Positions 22,846 to 32,894 of a stretch of DNA of 64,000 bases are shown here, in pieces. The stretch comes from Gautieria morchelliformis (taxonomy: Eukaryota; Basidiomycota; Agaricomycetes; Gomphales; Gomphaceae): contig WHVA01000103.1 in assembly GCA_015179125.1 (NCBI GenBank), forward strand, positions 1 through 64,000, given 5' to 3'. Positions within the stretch are counted from its first letter, which is position 1; the number at the start of each line of letters is the position of its first letter. Under the pieces are notes generated by a model. The model had not been told where the DNA came from, did no database searches, and saw only the letters and a program-made list of their open reading frames with translations. The position numbers were made by a program, and so were the translations under genes.

Positions 22846-23005
22846 TTGGTTTTGCTGCCTCCTACCCAGCCTTTTATCTAACCTCAGCTACAATTTAAGC
22901 TTCGCCTTTCCGGCTACTTAAGATCGGGCCAGGATCTAGATTCAAGGATAGGCAAACCTTGTTCATATTATGGCCTCGAGGGTCTCGGCCATAAGGGGGG
23001 GATAC

Positions 23006-24393
23006 TGTAAGACCCAGCCTTTGGCCGGTTACTTACCGGTACAACCCTTTTTCCGAGCCCAAGCCTTGTGCTACTTGTGTTGTATGGGAACTGCTGTTCA
23101 ACCAGCCTTCAACTGTCTCTTTACTGTAAATTTGTAGTCTGCATCAAAGGCCTTTAAAACAACCAATTATCGCCATCATAAAAATGTCTACTATCCTCAT
23201 AAGGCCTATTCAAACCTCCCTCTAATTATCTATGAATTTTACTTATTTTTCCAAGGCTGTCTTCACTCAAACTCACTTATTTCTGTGCAGCAGAGTTGTG
23301 GATACACATGTCCCCACAACTCTGTTTCGGACTTCCAATTTCAAACTCCGACCGGACGCTCGCGTCACTCGCGGCTTGTGCACCTGCAGTCACCAACAAA
23401 TCTGGTCAGGTGGCTCCTTCAGACTCAGCCTCTGAGTTTGAAAAGCCTAGTCATTTGCTTGTACAGCCTCAATGACTCAACCAACTCATGCACACCTTGG
23501 TGAGTCACATGCACATGACTCACCCAAGCTGTCATGAATCACATGAGTCCAATTAATGACTCATTCCTGATGAATCAAGCCCTGATTGGTGGAAAACCTA
23601 GTGGAGTCACCAGTATGAGTCATTATGAATCAGACAGAACCTTCCCACGCATTCTGAAAGCTTCTTCGTGACTCATTTCCCCATTCCATTAATAGATAGA
23701 AGGTCCTACCGCTTAGTTAAGCGCCTGTACAATACGCTATAAAAGGAGGCCCTTTTTGCCTGCCTTTCATCAGCCAATCTACCCATCTTCTAGCTTACAC
23801 GTGACCTCGTGTGACTTGCATCTTACTAAGCTGCTAATCCCAGCTAGGGTTATTCACTTACTTTAGTGTCTAATTCCTTGTTAAGTAGTTACTTTACTGC
23901 TTAGCCACTTGGACTAATCCTCCAGGTGTAATTCTACAGAGTCTGTCAATTGAAAGTCTTGCCATTTGCACTCCAATACCCGAGACGATCTAATCAGTCG
24001 ATTTTCTTGATTAGAGACTTTCACAAGTCACTTTGTTCACAAAGCTCGTCCCTCGTTTTATTGCAGTGCGCTGGTAGATTATCAGGGCAGTCCATTTATA
24101 AACTCACCTGCTGAGTACATTCCTTTATATTTTGGAATACGCCTGGACCCCAATAGTGTCCTTGAGCCTACAGTCTTTTAGTTTATTGTTCTGTGCTGCT
24201 AAGAAATGTATTGCCTTCCATCCGTATTAACTTGGACTAGTTCTTATGCGGATTGCAACCAAGGTACAAATATTAAATTATTTCCGGAGTTGTGCTGCAG
24301 CATTGTTTAATATTCTTTGAGTCTCATAAATGACACATTCTGATAGATTGAAGTGTTAGCAATAACACCAAAGTCTTGAAGTGTTCCAAAACA
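23006..24393 (+). repeat. 3' LTR of element B (about 1.39 kb)
   Basis: It starts TGTAAGACCC directly after a purine tract (22993-23004) and ends TTCCAAAACA, the same end as the left remnant at 4647. A TATA box (TATAAAA at 23738) is preceded by six perfect TGA(C/G)TCA sites at 23473-23675. Only the last 164 bp have a partner at the left end, so the start is set by the purine tract. No gene is seen inside. Confidence 0.65.
23473..23675. promoter_or_regulatory. Array of TGA(C/G)TCA (Gcn4/AP-1-type) sites in LTR
   Basis: Six perfect 7-mers start at 23473, 23501, 23516, 23557, 23616 and 23669, with several one-off variants between them. They lie 60-265 bp upstream of the TATA box at 23738. In fungi this is the binding site of Gcn4/Cpc1 and other bZIP factors. 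Regulation by them is inference. Confidence 0.5.
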
Positions 24394-26642
24394 GCATGGA
24401 CTCTTGGTCTGCTGGGTTGATCCCACACAGTCTACAGGTAGGACATCCCACGAATGCATTCCGGCCATAGGATCACCTGAAGGGGGTTGAGTTGGGAAGT
24501 TGATGGGGCCAGTGATGAACCATCATGCCAGGCAAAGGATGTCGATCGGGTTTGATGGCATGCCTACTGGTGAATGATGTGAGTAACGAATGGCCATTCG
24601 GCGAATGGAGTGAACAAGAACGTGGGATTATTTGTGATGTGAAGAAGGCATTTGGAGATGGGTCACTGGAGGATGAGGTTGCAGGAGCAGTTAGGAAGCT
24701 GCAAGAGTCGGGTGGGAAATCACTTGTGTCTGCAGAGTGGGCTGAAACAGACAGGTTGCTCACATTCCAAGGTAAAGTGTATGTTCCAAATGTCCAGTCC
24801 CTTAGGCGATGAATTGTTGCCCAGCATCATGATTCGCAGGTCACTGGTCATCCTGGGCGATGGAAGACCCTCAAGCTCATCTCAGGAAATTACTGGTGGC
24901 CCCACATGTTGTGGTATATTGGTCAGTACTCCAAGACATGCGATTTGTGCCTGTGAACAAAGGCACAAAGACAGCCCCCCCTCGGTGAACTCCATCCAGT
25001 CCCTGTCCCTGAAACTCACTGGGACACCATCAGTGTTGACTTTGTTGTGGAACTGCCTGACGCACATGGCTATGATGCTGTGATGAATGTAGTGGATTCA
25101 GTCTCCAAGCAGGCACACTTCATCCCCACAAACAACACAATCCCTGCGGCTGGGGCAGCATGACTTTGCCTGCACAATGTCTGAAAGCTGCATGGGCTGC
25201 CATGAACTGTATTTTTGGATCACAGGGTACAGTTCGTTCACAAATCCACTCGCGAGCTTTATCGCCTCCTGGGCATTTGCATCGCAGCCTCCACAGAATA
25301 CCACCCACAGACTGATGGGCAGACGGAGCGACTCAATCAAGACCTGGAGCAGTACCTTCACCTTTTTGTCAATGAGCGCCAGGATGACTGGGATGACCTC
25401 TTGCCTATGGCTGAATTCCAGTACAACAACCATGTTCATGCCTCAACTGGTCAGTCCCGGTTCATGCTGGACACCAGGCGACATCCACGAATGGGCTTCA
25501 AACCGCATCAACCTCCATCGCAGCTTGAATCTGTCAATGAATTCAAGGAGTGCATGGAGTCACTGTCAGAAGCAAAGTGGGCCCTGGCAAAGTTGAAGGA
25601 GGATATGGCAACATACTATAATTGCCAACATGAGCCAGCACCTATGTTTGCACCACCAGGTGATAAGGTGTACCTTGATGCAAGTGATATACACACCACC
25701 TGCCCATTGAAGAAGCTGGCTCACCAGCGACTTGGCCCCTATGTTGTCAAATGCCAAGTTGGGTCACATGCATATCGTCTCTGCCTCCCTGAGTCTCTGA
25801 GTTGCCTCCACCCCATTTTCCCTGTCATTAAGCTGACTCCTGCTCCATCCGATCCAATCCCAGGTCGGCAACCAGCCCCACCACCCCCACCCATCCTTAG
25901 GGAGGGCAATGGGCATTTTGAAGTCAAACAGGTGTTGGACAGTCACATGTGAGCAAATTGCCTGCAGTTCCTCATCAAGTGGAAGGGGTATGGCTATGAA
26001 GAGAATTCATGGGAGAATGAAGGTGATGTCCAAGCTCCTGACCTCATCGTTGACATCTACTGCTTGCATCCAGGTGCCCCTCATTGCATTTGCTCCTTGG
26101 AGGCTGTCACCTTCCAGGATTGCACCCCCGTTCCACCAGTGGGGCTTCATGCGTTGGGTCACCGCATTCTGGAGGGGGGGTGATGTCAGGGGAACCATCA
26201 TCGTACTGTGTGCATTGGTCGCAACCAATGCATGGTCATAGCCAATGCATGATTGCAACCATCATCACACTGTATGCATGGTCGCAGCCAATGCATTGTC
26301 ACAATGTCACAACCACCATTGCACTGTGTGCGCCCCAGTGTGATGTGTGATCAAAGCCTCCAAGCCTCTCCTAGCCTTCAGCACCCTTCTGCATTGGGTT
26401 CCAGTCATTACCTTCCTGTTCCAGCCATCTCTGACACCATTCCTTTCTTATCCATCCCTGTCCCTGTTATCGCCGGTGCGATCACTTTTGTAATTTGGGC
26501 ATTCGGTGATCGGGCTAGCATGGCCGCAGCTTATAGTCATAGCTAGCTGGCGAAGGGGTTCCTTAGAGTTTTCTCTTTGGATCCCCCTTTGTCAGTTTGC
26601 CGCTTGAGTGTAGAATGTCTGCCTAGGTTGCCCTTATAGACA
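24394..26642 (+). mobile_element. Ty3/gypsy chromovirus element E, 3' fragment
   Basis: This is the 3' half of another chromovirus. It holds the end of RNase H, an integrase zinc finger and core (FQGKVYVPN near 24760, PQTDGQTERLNQDLEQY near 25300), a chromodomain (HFEVKQVLDSHM...FLIKWKGYG near 25915-26000), a polypurine tract (about 26170-26183) and the start of a 3' LTR (TGTCAGGGG at 26184, possible end ...TAGACA at 26642). The purine tract and LTR start resemble those of element C. Its left edge is the end of the LTR of element B, so B probably inserted into E, with the rest of E lost. Several breaks. Confidence 0.7.
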
Positions 26643-28315
26643 TCAATGACCAGAACTAGCAGACAAGGGGAATGAAGGGACAAATATACAAGGAACTATT
26701 TAAGAAGGGGTGTCAGGGGTGATGAACAAGTATAAAGGGAAACTGAGCAAAGCTGAGGTTACCCAAGCAAGTACCAAAGCTAAGGCTTTGGAACCAGACT
26801 CAGGAACAGAGCATAACACTTTAATGGAGTCCCCCGACTCTCATACTTTCACCCCAATCTTTAGGACACCCCTATGGCAGTCAGTTTCTTCAAGCAGCAG
26901 GAAGAAAAGTACACAGATGATGGCCAGGGCTGGGACATTGACTGCCAAACTCCATAGGCAATTAGATGAACAAGACAGGATAGGATGACTGAAGCACTCC
27001 ATGCTGAAATACAAAGAAAAAGTCAGCTCACATGAATCAGACGGTGAGGATGCAAATGGGTCCAGTGATCACAATGATGCAATAATGGTAAGTAAACTCA
27101 AACAAGTGGTGTATCTCCAAGATAATCTCAATCTGCAGTATGTAGAAAGCAGGTTACTTCTCGAGAACTTATATGTTTTCCTGTCTTCCAGAATCATCAT
27201 ATCTGCTCACCACACTTTCCCATCATGTGCTGATAGACATGCTAGAGGCCCCCATCGTCTTAAAATGGGTATATGTGCCATCTATCTATCAATGCTCATG
27301 AGCTTGATAACCCTCCTGCTTTTATTCTGTGCATCTAACAAGGCTTTTCACCAGGTTTGGCTCATCTCCCACCTTCCATTGCCACCATGAATTCGGAATC
27401 CTCCACTGTTGTCCTCAGACTGAGCCAATCCAAGTGTATGTTCTTAGTCACTGTCACCCCTCCATGTCTGCTATGCCAAATTGAACACGGGGAATGGCCA
27501 GTTTTTCTTTGGCTCACATGATTCACACCATCACATCAAGGGAGGATGGCCACAGACTATGATGCATATGATACAATCCTGCACCACATTTTCTGTGAGG
27601 TGAGCCAGTCTCGCCCTTGACCTATCCTGACATGAACAATATTGCAAGGCAATAACCATTGAAAACTCATAGCTATGCAAGCTAACATTCACTACAAATT
27701 TCATGAATCTTCAGTGATTTGCCTCATATTAGTCAGATCTCAGGCCAGTAACATTCAGTTGCTGCATCTCTGAAATGTGGCAATAGAACCACAGGGTCTT
27801 AAGTGACTATCTCACAGGAGCCCAGTGGTCATTGACTTGGAATGCCTGGTTCAATCCATTGGTCTTCCATTGTAGGAGCCCTGAATACCCATGGGTCAAC
27901 CCCTGAAACCAACTCATTGAAATGAAACTTTTTCCACTGAAACTAATTCGTTGAATTCTCAACAGGTCTATTGGTATTTACACTAACTATAGTGGTTTAT
28001 ATACTGAATCCTCGGTGGGTCCACCCAATAGGATTCACTGGGTTGACTACCCACTGTGGGTACTGGCACGGAGCTTGGCTACTTCTTGTTGAGCATATCT
28101 AGCTCTGTATCTACATTTGTGTCACTATGTCGGGTTGGACAGCAATTTAGGTAAAGAAACCTGGCAGGGAGTGAGCAAATAGTACATGGACATGATAATT
28201 ACATGCCACAGCATATCATATTATGAACAGACCAGAGAATTTGATTGTGCCAAATAAGAGACCTCGAGGTCGTGAGGGCACGATATACTGTTTGTATTAT
28301 ATAGTTACAGCATTA
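26643..28315. other. No recognisable gene; two short frames
   Basis: A frame at 26710-26988 and a short one at 27001-27087, the latter followed by a perfect GTAAGT, look loosely exon-like (charged, Ser/Thr/Lys-rich) but resemble nothing I know. From about 27400 to 28050 I see only non-coding sequence. The last 250 bp (from ggtactggcacggagctt near 28065) match the 3' flank of F-box copy 4 (57450 onward), so the amplified module begins here. Confidence 0.45.
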
Positions 28316-30025
28316 TCATTCCTCGATCATATCTGGATCTGGAATATCGAAAGCTGCCCAGGGATTAGTGGTTGTCCTCCAAGTCAGACCATCTGCTCCC
28401 CGAATTATCTCCATTGCCTCAAAAGGCCCATCGAGAAATACAAGTCGAGGAAATATATCAGCGAGCAATACAATTCTGACTTGATTTTCTTCTTCCAGAT
28501 CATCTGACTCAAAGGGGATTCCGTATAGCGCTCTAAGGTTCTGAAACGAGCGAAGCTTTTTGGCGCATTCCGCCTGTGTACTGAATTGAGTAACCTTGGT
28601 ATGTTGAGGAAAGAAAATCTTTTACCATCAACATACGTCTAACAGATCCCACGTCGTCAAAGTAATATGTCGTGTCCAGGTCGAGGTATTCAATGCATGG
28701 AAATAACATCCCCAGAAGCTGGAGATCGTCAGGTCTGTCGATATCACTAATTTTCACGGCAAGCAAGGCATCCTTATTGACGCCCTGGAAACTCCAATCA
28801 GATTGTTCCCACATCCCTCTGTTCAAGGTTAGTCCCGAAGTTTCTCGAGCGGTCGCGGTGGTGAACACGGGCATGAAAGTATCGCTTTAATCATCCGATT
28901 TCCCGCATATATATAAAAATGTCAGGTGGGGGAGACAGTTGGGGGGGGGGAATGATGATCAGGATGTCATCATCTGTTTTGAAGGAGCAAAGGAGATGCC
29001 GGATCGCGAGATTCTTGGAGAAGATAGATCCCAGAGCTATGAACATGGCGTCAGTGGGCGATAAGGTGAGGTTCTTGAGTTGCAATATGCGGAGCCTTGG
29101 CCACTTTCCAAGGAGGAAAAGATTGTCCACATTCAGATATGAAGATTGAATTTTGTCAAACTCAATCATAATTGTGAGACTCTAGAATTTAGGTCACTTG
29201 TGAGAATGGCAATTCACGTTCAGTAACTTGCCTCCAAGTGGGGACAATGGGAAATGAGTAGGTCCACCACGGGAATGATCGTGGCGGGACCTTTAAAGGG
29301 AATCGGGGAACATGTCAAATCGAATCTGACGAGACCAAAGAAAGTGGTCGAGATCTACACGAGAACAATCAAAATTTGTGCGAATATTATGAAGGGCTAC
29401 TAACGGGGCTGACGAGTAAGGAGGGGATGTTGATTTCGATGTCTTTCGGCGGAGAGACTGCATAAGAAGGCACATGGGACCCTAGCTCCCGCAACTTTAC
29501 ATCAGATAGATACTGCTTTTGACAGAGTGCACTCCATATATCTTCAGGCCCAGAGAGAATAGGAGGACAGCAACGAAACCAAGCAAAGGACCTGAGATTG
29601 GACATGCCACGCAACGCGATCGCAAGAAATCGCTCGCTCCACATGTCAACCTCGAGTTGGGATGGTCTCGGGCTGGAGGGATAGGGAGGATATTGACCAT
29701 TGTCTGGGACCCAGTCCTCTAGCAATTCGACTGGCCTGGGCGAGTCCGCGCCCATGGTGTCGGCGGTGATCTCAAGATGGCGAACACTACGCGCATAGGT
29801 GGGATTCTGAATTAGATGCTTCCAGATGTCAATGTCTCCTATTGGGGCGCGTACAGTGTAATACTGGATGTGGCCGGAAAATAAGATGTCGGCCAGTGCC
29901 CTACATGTGAGGCCGAGGGATAATAAGTTCGATAGACCGACGACGTTCAGCACAATCAATTCAATGATTTCCAGAGGTAACTGTCGAAGTGGACTGTGGA
30001 TTAGACTTGCAGTATTGTGTGACAT
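28316..30025 (-). pseudogene. F-box / LRR-like gene, copy 1 (decayed)
   Basis: A paralogue of the intact copy at 57700-59436. Exon 1 (30025-29405, 207 codons) is open and holds an N-terminal F-box (LPLEIIELIVLNVVGLSNLL). Exon 2 (29354-29232, 41 codons) is open and ends SHCPHLE. The introns keep the borders of the intact copy, including the GC donor at 29231. Exon 3 (29181-28316) is out of frame in at least two places, one near 28890 and one at the position shared with copies 2 and 3 (near 28615). F-box proteins act as substrate receptors of SCF ubiquitin ligases, but this copy is probably dead. Confidence 0.8.
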
Positions 30026-30434
30026 GGCACACCAATCGCCAGTTGACGGCGGGGTTCGAAAGTGTAAGGATTCGAACTCGGTAGCTACAGCGTGGTTGCC
30101 TTTTGGGGCTTGAGCTCATGTCCTAAGTCCTCTGAGCAGTGCTTTTTGCTATGTACAGTAGACTCCCTTCTAACAGATACCTCAGATTCATACTCCCTCA
30201 AAAGCCATACATTTTTGCCTCTCCCAAAGTTGGTTTGCAGGGCCAAAAACCTCTCGAATACCCCATACTCGCTTATAACGCATACTCCCAGGCCTCTCCC
30301 AAGGGGTATGCGTAAGGAGGGAGTCTACTGTACATAGCTTTACCACTACCGGTTGCATGTAACTGCACGTGTGAAATGGATATAAGTGTAACTAGGCTGG
30401 GGGATTCTGGTGCAGCCCAATCAGTATTACCACC
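30026..30434. other. Divergent intergenic region holding a MITE
   Basis: This corresponds to the 269-bp gap between F-box copy 4 and gene A copy 3 (59437-59705), lengthened by the MITE at 30156-30330. It keeps the gcttgagctcatg word and the gatataagt TATA-like box before the gene A start codon. Confidence 0.6.
30156..30330. mobile_element. 175-bp pogo/Tc1-like MITE
   Basis: The ends are CAGTAGACTCCCTTC and, on the other strand, CAGTAGACTCCCTCC, flanked by TA on both sides (30154-30155, 30331-30332). No coding capacity. The paralogous sites at about 45540 and 59600 read straight through without it, which confirms the borders. An autonomous pogo/Tc1-type element elsewhere in the genome must have moved it. 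Confidence 0.85.
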
Positions 30435-30798
30435 ATGCAAAGCAACAACCCATTTCCCGCCGCTGCAGATCACAAAACACCTCTCCCCAACCCCGACGCG
30501 CGGTATCCCCCGCCTCCCCGTCCGCCAGCATCCCGCTCAAAGCAAGATGAGGCTTCAGATTGGCAGTCCACTGGAGAGCCGGCCGTCGCTAGACCATTCG
30601 CACGATCGTCAGATGCAGATGCGAGGCTATACGTACCAGGGAAGCACAACGCAGCAGGCTGAATGGTCACCTCTTCCACCTCCCTCGTACTCGGCCGCAG
30701 CGCCCTCGACGTCCTCTGCCGTTTTGCCACCACACTCTGCGTCTCGGCCATACATAACCCCCGAGGCTCCCCATACAGACGTCACGGCGCGCCCATCA
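30435..30798 (+). pseudogene. Gene A copy 1, N-terminal remnant fused to esterase
   Basis: It starts MQSNNPFPAAADHKTPLPNP and follows the proline-rich N-terminus of the intact gene A (59706-60987) for about 120 codons with one frame change. At a CTGG microhomology (near 30799-30802) it joins carboxylesterase sequence that begins ATACAAGG. Everything downstream in gene A is missing. Confidence 0.75.
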
Positions 30799-31804
30799 CT
30801 GGATACAAGGGGAAGGATACGTCTCGAATTCAAACGCTAACGTGAGTTTTATTTTATTTTTTGCAATCTTAAAATCGCGAGGTTGGCTCTAAACTGCTAC
30901 CCCCAGTACAGCGGCTCGGAGTTGATTCAGTCTACCGGTAACCTGTCAATATCAACTACCGAGTTGGACCGTTCGGATTTCTGGCCAGCGAGAAAGTGCG
31001 CCAGGGTGGCGATCTGAACGCTGGCCTGCTCGACCAACGCCAAGCCTTGGAATGGGTGCAGGAACATATCGCTAAAGTGATTCTTATAATATGTCTTATT
31101 CTACGTCAACAAATTTTCTCACTTTTTTATTTATTCATGCAGTTCGGCGGCGATCCAGAACGCGTCGTACTCGTAGGCTGCAGTGCCAGCGCGGGAAGCA
31201 TGGCCATGCATCTGAAATCATTCGGTGGGAAACGCACCCGTCTTTTCGCCAGTGTCTTTGGTGTTTTGCCCTTTTTCCCGACCCAAATGCTCGTCTCGCA
31301 GCTCTAGTGGCAGTTTGATCTGTTCGCTTCTAGGGTTGGGTGCAACGGCACCAGCGACCCTTTGGCGTGTCTTCGAGGACAGAATACTACCGTTTTGCAG
31401 ACGGCCAACGTCTTCATGCCCTTCCCGGGACGGACGGGGAACTCAGAGTTCTCATAGCCATTCACGGAGATGTCATTGCTGATTTCCAATACAGGATGTT
31501 CGAAGAAGGGCGATTTGTCAAGGTCCCAGCGGTTTTCGGGTGAGATCCTGGATGTACGGACGAAGTCTCCATCAGAGTGTCTCACAAATATTTTTGCATT
31601 GTGCTTCAGAGATGATACTGGTGAAGGGACTATTTTCGCGGCCAATGCGTCGTCGCCAGAAGCCGTTGCGTCGTTTTTGATGGACGAATATCCCCAGGCC
31701 ACGGCCGCAGATACCGACTCCATCAATGCGCTATATCCACTCGAGGCCCCACTACCCCAGCACGCCCCATTTTTCCCATCTGCCTCTGCTGCATACAGTG
31801 AGAC

Positions 31805-32544
31805 TGAAAAGAATAAGAGTATTTAGGGAATATGTTGAATAGAAATATGATTCAAACTTCGGACTGAAGTCGAATCGAGTATGCGTCTATCTTTGAAGAA
31901 GATAGCTCACATAAGATGTGTGCGTGATGAGACAGAATTGAAGTAAGTGATGTTGCTCACTGATAAAACTTATGAACGTAACGGGTGAGTTCAATTGAAT
32001 GGTGAGTACGATACATAGCTCAGCTATTTATCTGTCGTGTGGAATGAACTATGATGTAAAGGGAATGGGAACATAGGTGAACGTGTGTGTGTGACTCGGA
32101 GGTCGGTGCGCCGGGTGCTGCGGTGGGTACGTATTATGTGGATTGGAAAGAAGCATGGTTTGATTAAGAGCATCAGATGTGGAATGATCGGAAAGGGGGG
32201 GTGTATGTGATTAAAGATATCAGAACTGAAATATATTTGTTTGAAAGAAGATGTAGGACGAAAGAAGCAGGCAGGGAAAGATGTGCGCGATGGGCTAGAC
32301 ATTGAGTTGCTCCACGGATCGACGCGTCTCGGGCTCGGGCTCTGTCTCGGTTCAGGGGTGGATCCGCGGATTGCTGAGTCGGCTGCATGTCCGTGGGTTG
32401 ATGGGACGTTGTAGTGGATCATGTGGGTGTGTATGTGTTTGAGGGGGGAAGCTGAGGATTAGTGGCACGTGTGTGTTGCGGGTAGGAAGGGTTAGATGAG
32501 TTGAAGTGAAGTGTGAGTGATGTTTTTGGAATAGGATTGTGACA
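31805..32544. repeat. Solo LTR or small TG...CA element (740 bp)
   Basis: It begins TGAAAAGAATAAG and ends GATTGTGACA, flanked by a perfect 5-bp duplication GAGAC (31800-31804, 32545-32549). The paralogous esterase at about 54670 is uninterrupted (gacgagaccaccttc). No protein is recognised inside. The 5-bp duplication and TG...CA ends favour a solo LTR. Confidence 0.75.
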
Positions 32545-32582
32545 GAGACCACTTTCACAAGCCCCGGACTTAATATTTCGAC

Positions 32583-32887
32583 TGTAGAGGTTATGCGCAG
32601 TAGACTAGATATAAAGCTCAGTGAGCGTGGTAGTTCACTGAGTGTATGTATTAGTACTCTACCTAGATATAAAGCTATCAACGGAGTGAGTGGCTTTGTA
32701 TCTAGACATCGATAGAAAAGGATACGCACCTCAGTGAGCGTGGTAGTTCACTGAGGTGCCGCTAACTATTGGGTTGCACTATATACGGCCTCGGGCATAT
32801 GCCCGAGGCTACTGATATGAGACCATACCCTGACCGATCTCCCCTCCACCCTAACAGCGTTCTAGCTTATCCCCAATAACCCCAACA
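32583..32887 (-). repeat. 3' LTR of element F
   Basis: 305 bp, TGTAGAGGTTATG...CCCCAACA. One mismatch to 37133-37437. It holds two copies of the word ctcagtgagcgtggtagttc, and a tcgggcatatgcccga palindrome near 32795. Confidence 0.92.
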
Positions 32888-32894
32888 CTCCCCC

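Larger units (their letters stand above)
4484..24393 (+). mobile_element. Ty3/gypsy chromovirus element B, multiply invaded
   Basis: This is a plus-strand chromodomain Ty3 element whose parts, in order, are LTR remnant (4484-4647), gag, protease, RT, RNase H, integrase, chromodomain, an antisense accessory frame, polypurine tract (22993-23004) and a full 3' LTR (23006-24393). It is interrupted by a solo LTR, a SINE and a DNA transposon that itself holds another Ty3 element. The 164 bp shared by the two LTRs differ at about 8 sites (5%), mostly transitions, so it is the oldest layer here. It is a fossil with many breaks. The left LTR is truncated, so no target duplication can be scored. Confidence 0.75.

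Noticed and set aside
30627-30840. Separate small gene between gene A copy 1 and the esterase
   Set aside because: It is the frame-shifted remainder of gene A copy 1, alignable to copy 3.
32024-32422. 132-codon minus-strand gene inside the solo LTR
   Set aside because: Low-complexity Pro/His/Ser composition, no family, and it lies wholly within the TG...CA repeat.
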